DNA of 20,808 nucleotides from Plantago elongata. Taxonomy: Eukaryota; Streptophyta; Magnoliopsida; Lamiales; Plantaginaceae. The notes beneath the pieces were generated by a model that made no database searches, was not told the DNA's origin, and saw only the letters and a program-made list of their open reading frames with translations. Shown piece by piece: positions 10,283 through 20,110 of the stretch; the stretch's first letter is position 1, and every line of letters begins with the position of its first letter. Where the stretch lies: NCBI GenBank assembly GCA_036897095.1, contig JAYMSP010003169.1, positions 1 through 20,808 on the forward strand. Direction: 5' to 3'. A program made the position numbers and the translations under genes.

Positions 10283-10630
10283 ATCTCGGTCTTATTGTTT
10301 TCTCATTTTCTTTTTACATCCAATTATCCATTACGCAGTTACTTCTTCCGTTCAAAAAGAATAAAATCTTATTTTTATAAAAGTACCATATAATTAGAGA
10401 ATAAACTAGTTAATAGTTAATGTAACATAGAAATTAACATGTTAATGATTTCCATTCCTGTTGAAACTTGGAAGATTAAATTACTTTTAACTTCAAAAGA
10501 AAGCCTTAGAAATTTATTTCTAATTTTACATAGAGTTGTACAGAGGTAGGTTTAGTTACCAATTCTTGCAACCGGAATTCTCATCATGCAGATGAATTTA
10601 GGAGTTGCACGTTAGTGAGTATTTTGAAAT

Positions 10631-10737
10631 GGACAACGAAACGTAACTCAGTTGGTTAGACGCTTCAACTCTAATGAGTTGCGTTAGACGCTTCAACTTT
10701 AATTTATATGTCTATGAGAGTCACTTCAAGAAAAAAA
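10631..10737 (+). mobile_element. tRNA-derived SINE remnant, copy 1
   Basis: ACGTAACTCAGTTGGTTAGACGC is a tRNA-like box A, followed by CTTCAACTCTAA. The piece GTTAGACGCTTCAACT occurs twice, which suggests an internal duplication. A clear box B is missing. The end reads GAGTCACTTCAAG and then an A run. The flanks match in part: TGAGTATTTTGAAAT from 10616 and TGAGTATTCAAAAT from 10738, a probable worn target-site duplication. Head and tail resemble the SINE at 19551. Confidence 0.6.
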
Positions 10738-10944
10738 TGAGTATTCAAAATAGTTTCGGATTTCAGGACATATAATCTGTTGACGTTAAATCTCATTCAC
10801 ATTTTCACAATTTCATTCCGTTTCGGTGAGATTTATAACCAGTGGTTTTGTGACCAATTCTCTTGCAAGCGGACAATTGGCCTCAACATTCTCCTTTTTC
10901 TAATCACACAAATCAATACTACATTATTTAATTTATAATCACCA

Positions 10945-11354
10945 TTATAAACAGAGTTGTTCTCACATTTTATTTCCATCATCAATTTGGTTCATCTTGA
11001 ATCTGATTCAAGATCCTCATAATTCCAAAGGTAAGATTTAAATCCTCTTTAACACATCTTGATCTTCCATCATGTTGCAGTAATGTCACAAAACTCGAAA
11101 TCAAAAACCATAAATATCATTCATTTATGTTCTGAATCAGTCAACCAGGTTCGCCTCCATGCTCGATTCGTAGAGGCATTGATGCGTGTTCTGATCATGA
11201 ACAATGTTACATGAATGTTCCACAAGTGAAAACGAAGATTCATAATAGACGCGTTGTTCATGCGGATTTAATTCTTTTTTTTTAAGTGTCATTTTGAGAA
11301 TTGTTCATTCATTTTGCAGCCAGCTGATTAAACGTTGTTGTTGCTGTTGTTGAT
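10945..11354 (+). promoter_or_regulatory. Core promoter and 5' leader of the DUF707 gene, with a leader intron
   Basis: A TATA-like TTATAAAC lies near 10945-10952. The probable first leader exon ends at 11030 (CCAAAG|GTAAGA) and a strong acceptor TTTTGCAG ends at 11319, so a 289-base intron sits inside the 5' leader. No ATG occurs in the supposed leader exons before the start at 11355. Leader introns near the promoter often raise plant gene expression, but that is general knowledge and not shown here. Confidence 0.55.
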
Positions 11355-13732
11355 ATGGTAACACCTTTGAGGCGCCTCACACGTTCAAAGTGCGTCGTAA
11401 TTCTACACCCCTAACACTAAACTTTTCATCGCAGGTTATTATAATTTAGACGTTGATTTACTGTGTATACATATATGCAGCTCGAACGTGAGAAGACCAT
11501 CAAATGAAAGAATGAGGATGATCATAACGACATGTGTGGGAGCTGTAATCGGATTCTTCCTAGGGGTGTCATTTCCTGCAGTTTCAATATCAAAGGCGCG
11601 CAGACAAACAGACTTATATAACATGTCAAATTTCTTACTAGTTAGTGTACTACTTCATTTGATCATTTACTGATGATGAATACAATGTACAGGATCATTT
11701 ACCGGCCAACATGTTCCCGTCTATTGACTTTGCTTACATCGAAGACAAGACCTCCGGTCTCTCAACCCAGGCACTATTGAACATATGGTCTTCTCTTCAC
11801 GGTCAAACTGGACAGGAACACAAGTTCAACAATACTAAGGTGAATTTCATGCCTCTAGTACTGAAATGCAGCTTGTTACTACATTCTAACTCTCAAGAAC
11901 ACCGCCATTGCCTACTACGTTCTGCAGATTTGGGCACCCAATAATCCCAAGGGTGCTGAGAGACTACCACCTGGTGTTATTGTAGCAGAATCTGATCTCT
12001 ACACTCGAAGATTGTGGGGTCTCCCCAACGAGGTATGAATATGGTTATATGTTCATAATACTGCTTGAAAATGTTAATGCAGAATCTAAGATGTAACTCA
12101 TACTGGCTTCTCGTTTACTTTCAGGACTTGATAATTAAACCGAGATATCTTGTCACATTTACGGTTGGGTATGATCAGAAAGACAACATTGATGCTGCGG
12201 TGCAGAAGGTAACTAGAATCCAGCTTCTGCACGTAATAGCTTTTACGTATGTAATAAATTGCTGTTCCTTTCTTACAGTTGACAGAGAACTTCCAAGTTT
12301 TGTTGTTTCACTATGATGGTAGGACAAGTGAATGGGATAATGAGTTTGAGTGGTCTAAACGAGCTATCCATGTGAGCATACGTAAGCAGACTAAATGGTA
12401 CGGAACACGAAATATGTTCCTGGTTCATAGTGTCATCCTGTTTGCAGTGATTTTGTCATGCAGAATGTCAACTGTGATATATTTCTGTAATTAGGTGGTA
12501 TGCAAAGCGTTTTCTGCATCCTGATATAGTGGCACCCTATGATTACATCTTTATTTGGGATGAAGATTTAGGCGTTGAGGACTTTGATCCAGAACAGTGA
12601 GTAGAAAGATGGTCTAGCTTATTTCCAGTAAAAAGGACACGATTGTATATCATAATTTTCGTCCCATGACAGATATATACAACTCGTCAAGAAACATGGA
12701 TTGGATATATCCCAACCTGGTTTATCTGCTGACAGTGGAATGACATGGCAGATGACAAGAAGGCGAGAAGACACTGAAGTACACAAGTACGAACACCATA
12801 AGTTCCGTGTATCTTGTAACTCCCTTAAAGCAGTTGCAGGGTAAATCTAACTACAACTTGCAGGGAGACAGAAGAGAGGGAAGGCTGGTGCACAGACCCT
12901 CACTTGCCACCCTGCGCCGCGTATGTTGATGAAACTTACTCCTAATACGTATAAAACTACACATTGTTCTGCTCATCAGTATTTTTATGTCTACAGATTT
13001 GTCGAGATCATGGCTCCAGTATTTTCGCGTAAGGCATGGCAATGTGTCTGGCATATGATTCAGGTATCAAGAAGTTGCTTATCTTTCTACTAGTTACATT
13101 GACTTTTGAAGATGAAGATGGACATCCCTAAAGTCTACCAGTGATATATTTGGTCTATTTGATAATCTCATATGATGCATCATTTTGACATTTCTGCAGA
13201 ACGATTTGGTCCATGGGTGGGGTCTGGATTTCGCTCTGAGGAACTGTGTGGAGGTTAGTTATCAGATCTTTTTATCGCTATCAAAGCCTCATTCTTGATA
13301 ATAAAAGATAACAGTTTTCGCTTCTGCTAACTCTATGAAGCAGCCTGCCCATGAAAAGATAGGAGTTGTCGATTCCCAGTGGGTTGTGCACCAAACTGTC
13401 CCTTCACTTGGAAATCAGGTACTCATGTCATCTCTAAATAGGAATAAGCTTCTTCAGAGTTTCTAACAGGTACATTCTCTTCACAGGGCCAAACTGAGAG
13501 TGGCAAGGCTCCATGGGAAGGGGTACGCAACACTAACTCGTGTGGTGTATCTGTGTTTGACCTGTGCAGGTTCTAAACTATGGTTCAATTCTTGTCAATG
13601 ATTTAGGTGAGGGATAGGTGTAAGTACGAATGGACTATGTTCCAGGATCGCCTCATTGCAGCAGAGAAGGCGTATTTCGAGTCCATGGGTATGGATGCCA
13701 CCAATATCACCACAAGTTGGGTGGATATTTAG
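11355..13732 (+). CDS. DUF707 family protein (lysine ketoglutarate reductase trans-splicing-related)
   Basis: The biochemical role of this plant family is unknown; the 'trans-splicing' name is historical. The 14 coding exons are 11355-11389, 11481-11595, 11693-11839, 11928-12032, 12125-12208, 12279-12397, 12495-12596, 12673-12786, 12864-12920, 12997-13063, 13200-13253, 13344-13418, 13487-13522 and 13607-13732. They give 411 aa with every phase consistent. A basic N-terminus precedes one membrane segment (residues about 25-48), then the DUF707 domain with YLVTFTVGYDQKDNIDAAV, LLFHYDG, WYAKRFLHPDIVAPYDYIF, WDEDLG, WCTDPHLPPCAAFVEIMAPV and GVVDSQWVVHQ. This suggests a type II endomembrane protein, perhaps glycosyltransferase-like. 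Intron 2 appears to start with GC (AAG|GCGCGC). Exon 12 has doubled acceptors (AAGCAG), which would add one Gln. Length is normal for the family. Confidence 0.93.
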
Positions 13733-13957
13733 AATTTGTTGGCAACAGAACTAACTTGGATTGTGTTTGTTCAGTTGCCAGAATTGTGGCATTTTGGCTT
13801 TACAAAGCTAAAACTAGTCTAGAAAAATAGTTCAGGTAGATATATTTTAATTCATTCATTCATTGTAGTTCCTATATACATCTGCCTGCTAGTAAAAAAT
13901 ATCACCTTGCATCTTACATGTTTGTTTAACAGCAACCAGGGCAAAAAAAATAAAAAA
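13733..13957. other. Short convergent intergenic gap between the DUF707 and TruB genes
   Basis: Only 225 bases separate the two stop codons of these convergent genes, so their 3' untranslated regions probably overlap. On the minus strand an A/T-rich run follows the TruB stop directly. No separate gene is seen. Confidence 0.6.
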
Positions 13958-16900
13958 TTACATGTATCCTTTGGTGATTTCTTTTTCCAGCTCGCTGAAC
14001 TCCCAGGCATCATCTGCCGAGTATTCTCCTGAAAGCGTACAGTTATTAATTCAGTTGTGTAGACGAGTATATTTGCCTGAGCAAAAGGCAAAACGAACAA
14101 CTGATAATGTATACAACGAGGCTTACCAATTGAGTCCCTACGTAAAGCTGTCATGTGTGCGCAGCTGCAGAAAAATCATGAAATTAAAGGTAGCCGTGTA
14201 GATGTTAGTTGTTAAAACCTGTTTAGATATTAACAAGATCAGGAAACCATCTTACCTGCCCAGAGCCTTCCCAAAATCAGCACAAAGAGATCGGATATAG
14301 GTTCCTTTTGAACAGGTTACACGGAAAAGCACATTTTGTCTGCAAAAGGATTAAAAAAAACATGTAAACTGGACATGAACATTGGAGGTGGATCGAAAGG
14401 GAAGTTTGTTTTACAAGGACTATTTTCAAATAACCTGTCATCTAAACTCCTCTCAACATCGAATTGGTATATTGCTATCCTTCTCGGTGCAAGTTCGATA
14501 GTTTCTCCTTTCCTAGCTCTATCGTACATTCTCTGTCCACCAACCTACGATATGCAAAATCTTGCATTTAGCTGAGCTTTGCAAGCATCATATTCAACTG
14601 ATACAAAAGCAGTTGGTAGGCATGTTTACCACTAGTTTTTCAGTTAGCTTTTCAGCTAGCTTTTCAACTCAATGAACTTTTTTTTGATAAAAACTTGTTA
14701 CGTGAACGTGCAGATTTTAGCTGGTTTGATAAACTAATGAAGTTAGCTTGTTGAAAAAAAAGCTACCTGACAAGCTACCAGCTAACTTTTCAGCTACCGG
14801 CTAGCTTTCCAGCTGAGCCAAAATACATTCATAAATATGTATGTATGTATGTATGTCATACCCATGAATACAGATACTATTATGGGCAAGCAAACAGCTA
14901 CAAATTCATTTATTAGAATGTTATAAATTGCAGCTGGAAATTCAAAATGCAAATAGTCATAATTTTGAACAGGGAATCATACTTTGATAGCAGAGAACAT
15001 CGGAGGTACTTGTGATATCTCTCCCATAAAGGTTGCAGCAGCTTTCTTCATATCCGCATCCTTGATGTGTTCCCAAGGCTCCCGTTGGATGACCTGAATC
15101 ACAAAACACATATAGTGAAAAAACAAAACGTCATTAGATTGCTACTTGTGTCAATGAAATCTGCAACAGATAAGGTCAGAGTAATCCTGTCAAATACATA
15201 AATTTGCACTATTGAGAGTTGGCAAGATATTTGTATATGACCCAGTATAACAATTTATGTGATCAACAGCAAGTACTTTATTAGCAGCTATTTTGTACTC
15301 AGGAAATTAAACTTACAGGTGAATCAGCATCCCAGGTAGAAGTAGCTTCCCCGAGTCTAAAGATTCCACTATATCCCTTTGTCATGCCTTGGTATCTGTA
15401 ATAGAAAGAAATTAACTCTTTGAATGGAAGGTATTCACAAATCTTCTCTTTTTTATTATTATCAAACTCTACAAAAGGAAGAGCTCGAAATAGAAAAGTT
15501 TCAAATAATTCCAGCCAATAGAGACGCACTTTACAGTTTACCTGTCAACCACCTTGGTAGCTTTACCAACGCATACAATCAATAAACCAGTTGCCATAGG
15601 ATCTAGAGTTCCAGCATGCCCCACCTGCAGAAGTTAAGTTTGTCACAAATAATCTAGCATGATCTCTCTTGCGAATGTCGGATATCACACTTCGAGCAGA
15701 GTTGTAAAGAATCACCTTCTTCACTTGGACTAGTCGCCTCAGCTTTCCACAGACTGTAAACGAAGTCCAACCTGTTTAAACTGCAGTTAGTATAGAATTT
15801 CATGGTGGACTAATCAATATGCAATGCAACCATTTCATGAAAAAAAAGTACGTCAGTTTCTTCTCTTGCATAGCCAATAGCCACTGGGTAGATACTCATC
15901 ATCTAAGTATCAAGTGAAACTTTATTGGCAATCTAGTCTAATAATCTTTAGCACATATAGTCTCCAACATATGATAGCAGAGAACACATGTGCAGCTTGC
16001 TTCATTTGAGCCTTCACTCAGCTAGCAAGTTATTTGCTCACCTCTCTGGAAACCCCAATTCACATTTCTTTTTCATGGTAAATTTGATGCATTATTTCCT
16101 TTCTATCACATGTCAATATTAACAGGTTAATTTTCAAATCCTTGCCAGACAGATACATGACACTGAATGAAACAAATAGTCTCCAAATCAATGGATAACC
16201 AAAAAGGAAAATCACCTTTAGGTTTGTTCACCAAAACCATAGTCCCGTTAGGACCATCCCACTTAGGCGGAAGCCCCAGGCTCCTACTTGAAAAGAATGG
16301 CTCCATGGCCGCAGCATCACCATTGTCATTCGGTAATTTCTTCAAACCCTTGAAGAAATCCCCCACTTTCTTCTCTGTAACATCTTCCATCTTCACATCC
16401 TTCTGTTCCTTCCCGCTCTCCTCAAATAACACCAATCGCTTATCTTCCTCCACCTTTTCTCCACTTGCAATCATTTCCTCCTTACTCACATTGACCTGGC
16501 CTGGCTCTAAAAATGCCTTGTCGAAACCCTGGCCCGGAAAATATTTCTTCTCCATTTGATAAACCATCCTATAATGCTTGTTCTTCTCCCACGGATACGT
16601 AAAAGCATCATAAAAGTACAGCTCCTCCTGTCTCTGATGCAAGGATTCAAGCTCCACAACTTCTTGCTTCAACTCAACAAATTCACTCTCCTTGCCCCCT
16701 TCTCCATCGGAATCTGATTCTCCGTACATTCTTTTCCTCCGTTTCCTAAGATACTTCCGCTTAGCCTTGTCCAAGGCTGGTTTTCCGTCATTATCATCTG
16801 TCAAAATCATAATCAAAAGAAAGAGGAGAACAAATGGAGGATAATCTCAACGTCAATGACTGAATCATTAAAGAAAGCTATTAAATTCTTCATTTCTTTG

Positions 16901-18498
16901 AGATTATACATCAACATCATAAAATTAATACACCCAACGAGATGCACTGCACCAACTACACATCCATCTGAGAAAATCACCACATTCTAGTAGGTTTGAC
17001 AGTGCGAAAATGAGAAACACGCAACCCCTTGAAAAGAAGGTGTTCAACTTGGCTAAGTAGGTATGACAGCCATTACAAGTTTTTACAGATAAGTGAATCA
17101 GGAGAATGAATAACCAATAATTTGAATTCTCACAGTCACAGCTTAAGTAATTTTAGACTCTTCACTACATATGGAAGGACTAAAATATTAGCAGACAGCA
17201 CAGCCAGCTTATATTACCGCCAAAAGCTCGATATTCAACTGCTAGTTTCAGTTTCAGTATAATGAATCAAAAAGTCGACGTGTCAAGCATCTATAAAGAA
17301 GCAAATCAGGAGAGGGGAGGGAAAATAATGTAATTGAATCCTAAACAACTAGACTAATAGAATAGAATGTAAAATATTTATACCATACCTTATAGCTGAA
17401 ATTTGCGTAAATGTATTAAACTGAAATATTAGCAGACAGCACAACTTATTAGTACTGTCGACATTCAACCCCTAGTTTCAGTTTCCATATAATGAATAAA
17501 ATAGACGACATGTGAAGCATCTATAAAGAAGCAAAACAGGGCAGGGAGGGAAAACCTAGTAACTCGAGTTCTAAACAACTAGATTAACTGAATGTACAAT
17601 CTTTATAACATAAAAGCTTATAGCCGAAATCAGCACAAATATGATCCTATTCCTAACTAACTAACTAAGAATACAATCTTTTTGCTAAAATATACACAGT
17701 AGCAAAGTTTATAATCCTTAACAAGTAACTAGCTAACTAAGTGTATGACTGATGTTAACAAAAGTACGATCCTAAGTAGCTAGGTGTAAAACTGAAATCA
17801 GGGCTAAAATCAGCGCAATATAACCCTACTAACTGACTAAGAATACAACCTTTACTGCTAAAATGGTAGACCGTAGCCAAGTGTCAATTCATAACAATTA
17901 ACTAGCTAACTAAGTGTATGGCCGAAGTTTACAAATGCATAATCCTAATTCCTAACTAGCTAACTAAGTGTACAGCTGAAATTTAAGGCTCGCCTTAGCA
18001 AAACTAGTCGATAAGCTAACCGATAACTAATAAGCTTTAGACAGCTCCCTTATAATATACCAACTAATCGTTAACGCGTTCACTATAATCGACCAGCTAC
18101 TCGTTCACCGTGCTAAACAGAAGTGTACAACCATTGGCGTACAACTGAAATTAGGGCAGAACGTACAAGTCATAAAGCGAAATGTACAAGGTACCTTTGC
18201 TAGCGAGCTTCTTATCAACCCATTCATCAAAGCCCAACTCCGACGATTCCTCACCAGGTCGTGAATTCGGTGCCGCAGCTGGACCCCAGCGGCGTTTTGG
18301 GGCGGAAGGGCTATTGACCGGGGTAGAAACGATCATTTCGTATTGGTAAGGGAAAGAAGTGGCGGTGAAAGTGGAGAATAGGGAGGCATGGAGTTTGAAC
18401 GGAATGAGATTTCTTCGGTGGAAGTGAACGAGGTGAGGTGGCAGTGGGATTGAGCGGCGGAGGTGGAGGAACAGGTGGATGTGGAGAGATTTCGCCAT
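13958..18498 (-). CDS. TruB-family RNA pseudouridine synthase with a long plant N-terminal extension
   Basis: The enzyme isomerises a uridine in RNA to pseudouridine (TruB acts on tRNA U55; the target here is not known). The ten exons in transcript order are 18498-18195, 16797-16216, 15771-15716, 15624-15542, 15395-15317, 15093-14983, 14544-14435, 14339-14256, 14164-14127 and 14028-13958. All phases match and the product is 505 aa. Residues 1-55 are rich in Arg, His and Ser with no acidic residue, which is transit-peptide-like. [13 protein letters not shown] at 112-124 looks like a nuclear signal. An acidic linker follows. The catalytic domain starts near residue 296: [18 protein letters not shown] with catalytic Asp322, [22 protein letters not shown], and [15 protein letters not shown]. 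It ends shortly after [13 protein letters not shown], with no PUA domain visible. The first intron is 1397 bases. It converges on the DUF707 gene. Confidence 0.93.
14621..14829. mobile_element. hAT-like foldback MITE in intron 6 of the TruB gene
   Basis: The left half has CATGTTTACCACTAG, then TTTTCAGTTAGCTTTTCAGC. The right half has AGCTACCAGCTAACTTTTCAGC and CTAGCTTTCCAGCTGAGCCAAA. The halves are partly complementary and carry dispersed AGCTAGC and TTCAGCT motifs, like common plant hAT-related MITEs with TTTGGCTCAGCTG ends. Ends and target duplication are too worn to fix exactly. It holds no coding capacity. Confidence 0.5.
14837..14856. repeat. (ATGT)5 microsatellite
   Basis: Five perfect ATGT units lie directly beside the right end of the foldback element, within a TruB intron. 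It may vary between individuals. Confidence 0.9.
17183..17650. repeat. About 240-bp tandem duplication in intron 1 of the TruB gene
   Basis: AATATTAGCAGACAGCACA near 17185 recurs 241 bases later near 17426. The copies share, in order, TAGTTTCAGTTTC, CATCTATAAAGAAGCAAA, a GGGAGGGAAAA run, TCTAAACAACTAGA or its close variant, and TTATAGC(T/C)GAAAT. They differ by scattered changes and small indels, so the duplication is not recent. No coding sense is seen. Confidence 0.8.
17646..17990. repeat. About 172-bp tandem degenerate repeat (CTAACTAAG-rich) in intron 1 of the TruB gene
   Basis: CTAAGAATACAA, then GCTAAAAT, then AACTAGCTAACTAAGTGTATG and a GAAGT/GATGT block recur about 172 bases apart (starts near 17664 and 17836). 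A further partial unit ends near 17990. Together with the repeat just before it, most of this 1.4-kb intron is built from local duplications. Confidence 0.7.
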
Positions 18499-19480
18499 TG
18501 ATGGAGTTCAGTTGATTGAAGCTCAGTTTCAGAATGTGACAAGTGAAGATGATGATTGTAAATTGTATGTTTCACCTTCAACTTTCACTTTAGTGCTGAA
18601 TGGTCCTTTAAAGTTCCTTTATTACAACTCAAAGCATTACATTTTGATGAAAGTTCACTTAAGCTCCTCTCCGTATGCAGATTCATTTCGGTTCGTTCCT
18701 ATCCATGTGGTTCAGCTCTACTTTGTTATATTTTATATTACAATTCAGTTCAGTTATAATCAGTTTGTGATTGAGGAAAACAAAGCCTTATTGAGTTGCT
18801 TCACTCTTATGTGTAGAGTGAGATTGATTTTCTTTTTCTTTTTTTTAACGACAAAAATTTACTTCACTCTTAAGATAAAATAAGCATAAGGAATGCTCGA
18901 GTATACAAGTTACTTTACAAGGGAATCAACCGGAACTTTAGTCCACACTTTTCTACCCAAACCTTGAGTCTAAGATTACATTATCTTAGAGAGGTAGTAC
19001 ACAACTCCCGAAAACTAATCGATTATGATAATATTGGTAATGATATAGTTTTTAACGCAATCATATGATCTTTGAATATGAACTTTCAAGTTTTGTACGT
19101 AGCTAAAATATAGCGTTTTACTTTTAATACTTTTAGATTACGTTCACAAGCCACCAATTTTTAATGTTGTAAAAATTACCAACTTTGTAAGTTTTGTTGG
19201 GATAGAGGTGGTATGTGTGACGGGGACAAAAGATTGCAGGTAAGGATGTGCATGAGTAGGTTCGACACTTTTACCCTTATTGAACTCATGTTCATGATTA
19301 CAAATTTATCACAAAGAAATAAATAATCGAGTTATAAAGTAGTTTGCTCACAATCACGAGAGTGATTTACCATAGCCCTTACACCATAGTACTCGTACTC
19401 CCCTAAAATTGAGTGAACTTGCATTGGCAAGCTTGGAGCAAACTTTCATGCCAGATGATTTATTTATATTGGTGTCCTTT
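18499..19480. other. TruB upstream region and following gene-poor DNA
   Basis: 18499-18800 must hold the minus-strand promoter of the TruB gene, but no convincing TATA box was found. The open frame on the plus strand at 18479-18883 overlaps the TruB start codon and promoter and reads into a poly-pyrimidine tract. It has no family-like features. From about 18900 to 19480 nothing is recognised. Confidence 0.5.
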
Positions 19481-19550
19481 AGTACTCCTCCATTCAATAT
19501 TCATTATTAATCGTTCAAAAGTGTTTTATATATTAATATAAAAGGAATTT

Positions 19551-19640
19551 GATAACAAAGCGCAACTCAATTGGTAATATGCTTCACCTCCAACAAATAA
19601 GTCGGAGTTCGAGTCATATTTTAGTCATTTCAAAAAAAAA
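19551..19640 (+). mobile_element. tRNA-derived SINE, copy 2, with target-site duplications
   Basis: GCGCAACTCAATTGGTAATATGC resembles a tRNA box A region and GGAGTTCGAGTCA a box B region, spaced about as in a tRNA. A short tail TTTTAGTCATTTCA and nine A residues follow. The element is bracketed by TATAAAAGGAATTT (19537-19550) and TATAAAAGAAATTT (19641-19654), a 14-base target duplication with one change. It is only about 90 bases and noncoding. Confidence 0.75.
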
Positions 19641-19654
19641 TATAAAAGAAATTT

Positions 19655-19785
19655 ACCATTATTCAAAATGATATACGATTCCACTAAAATTATATATATA
19701 TTTTTTCATAAAAGGAACGATCATTGTTCAAAATAATACAAGACTCCACTAAAATTATAAATCTCTTTTTCCATATTGTTATTTT
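19655..19785. repeat. 65-bp tandem duplication
   Basis: ATTATTCAAAATGATATACG with CCACTAAAATTATA recurs 65 bases later as ATTGTTCAAAATAATACAAG with the same CCACTAAAATTATA. Both are followed by a T-rich run. It is AT-rich noncoding DNA directly after the SINE. Confidence 0.7.
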
Positions 19786-19910
19786 ATTATTTATTTTGAA
19801 TTTTCATTCAAAACAGCAACAAATATTTAAAGTTTTATGGAAACGAGTAAATATAATTTAGTTATAATTTAAAATTATAATTAGAAATCGTAGTAAACGC
19901 AGAGCTAGCA

Positions 19911-20110
19911 GCCATATTGTCCATCTGGTGGTTTCATTTCATCTGCTTCTTCCTCTCAATATCGATTCAACACAATCAAGATTATTTGGATTTTCACCCA
20001 TGGATTATTTTAAAAGGGTCGGGCTGGGAAGTACCCGATTACAGGAGTAGATTAGCAGCTCGTAGAACTTCCTCTTTCACTGAAACAAATTTAGTGTTCA
20101 TTCCTTGCGG
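19911..20110 (+). CDS. Unassigned exon candidate with signal-peptide-like start
   Basis: An open frame reads ILSIWWFHFICFFLSISIQ, a strongly hydrophobic segment like a signal peptide. It continues into a well-mixed soluble sequence (FHPWIILKGSGWEVPDYRSR, then LAARRTSSFTETNLVFIPCG) and stops at a good splice donor, GG|GTAAAT, at 20111. The composition differs from the surrounding AT-rich DNA and looks like real protein. There is no ATG in frame at the start: ATA stands where a start would be expected, so this may be the first exon of a broken gene or an internal exon. No following exon could be recognised before the copia fragment. The family is not recognised. Confidence 0.35.

Larger units (their letters stand above)
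9856..10944. other. Gene-poor region between the SGF29 relic and the DUF707 gene
   Basis: No coding region could be supported. The stretch contains a degenerate direct repeat (9974-10165), a G-box (10275-10282), a sequence like a Stowaway left end at about 10339-10364 with no partner found, and a SINE (10631-10737). The missing first exon of SGF29 was looked for here on the minus strand and not found. Confidence 0.6.

Noticed and set aside
10339-10364. Stowaway-like end (TACTTCTTCCGTTC)
   Set aside because: No matching inverted end was found within the next kilobase, so an element cannot be bounded. A similar lone end near 19482 was also left out.
13852-14154. 100-aa minus-strand open frame
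   Set aside because: Its start ([10 protein letters not shown]) is the true TruB exon 9, but the rest reads through the following intron. The real last exon is 14028-13958 in another frame.
16167-16559. 130-aa plus-strand open frame
   Set aside because: It is fully antisense to TruB exon 2, which has clear family content, correct phase and splice sites. The antisense frame shows no domain-like features.
18479-18883. 134-aa plus-strand open frame
   Set aside because: It overlaps the TruB first exon and promoter in antisense, is rich in Phe, Tyr and Ile from AT-rich DNA, and ends in a translated T-run. There is nothing family-like in it.
19555-19615. Possible tRNA gene
   Set aside because: Box A-like and box B-like stretches are present, but no cloverleaf arms or acceptor stem can be formed. 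The poly(A) tail and target duplications show it is a SINE.
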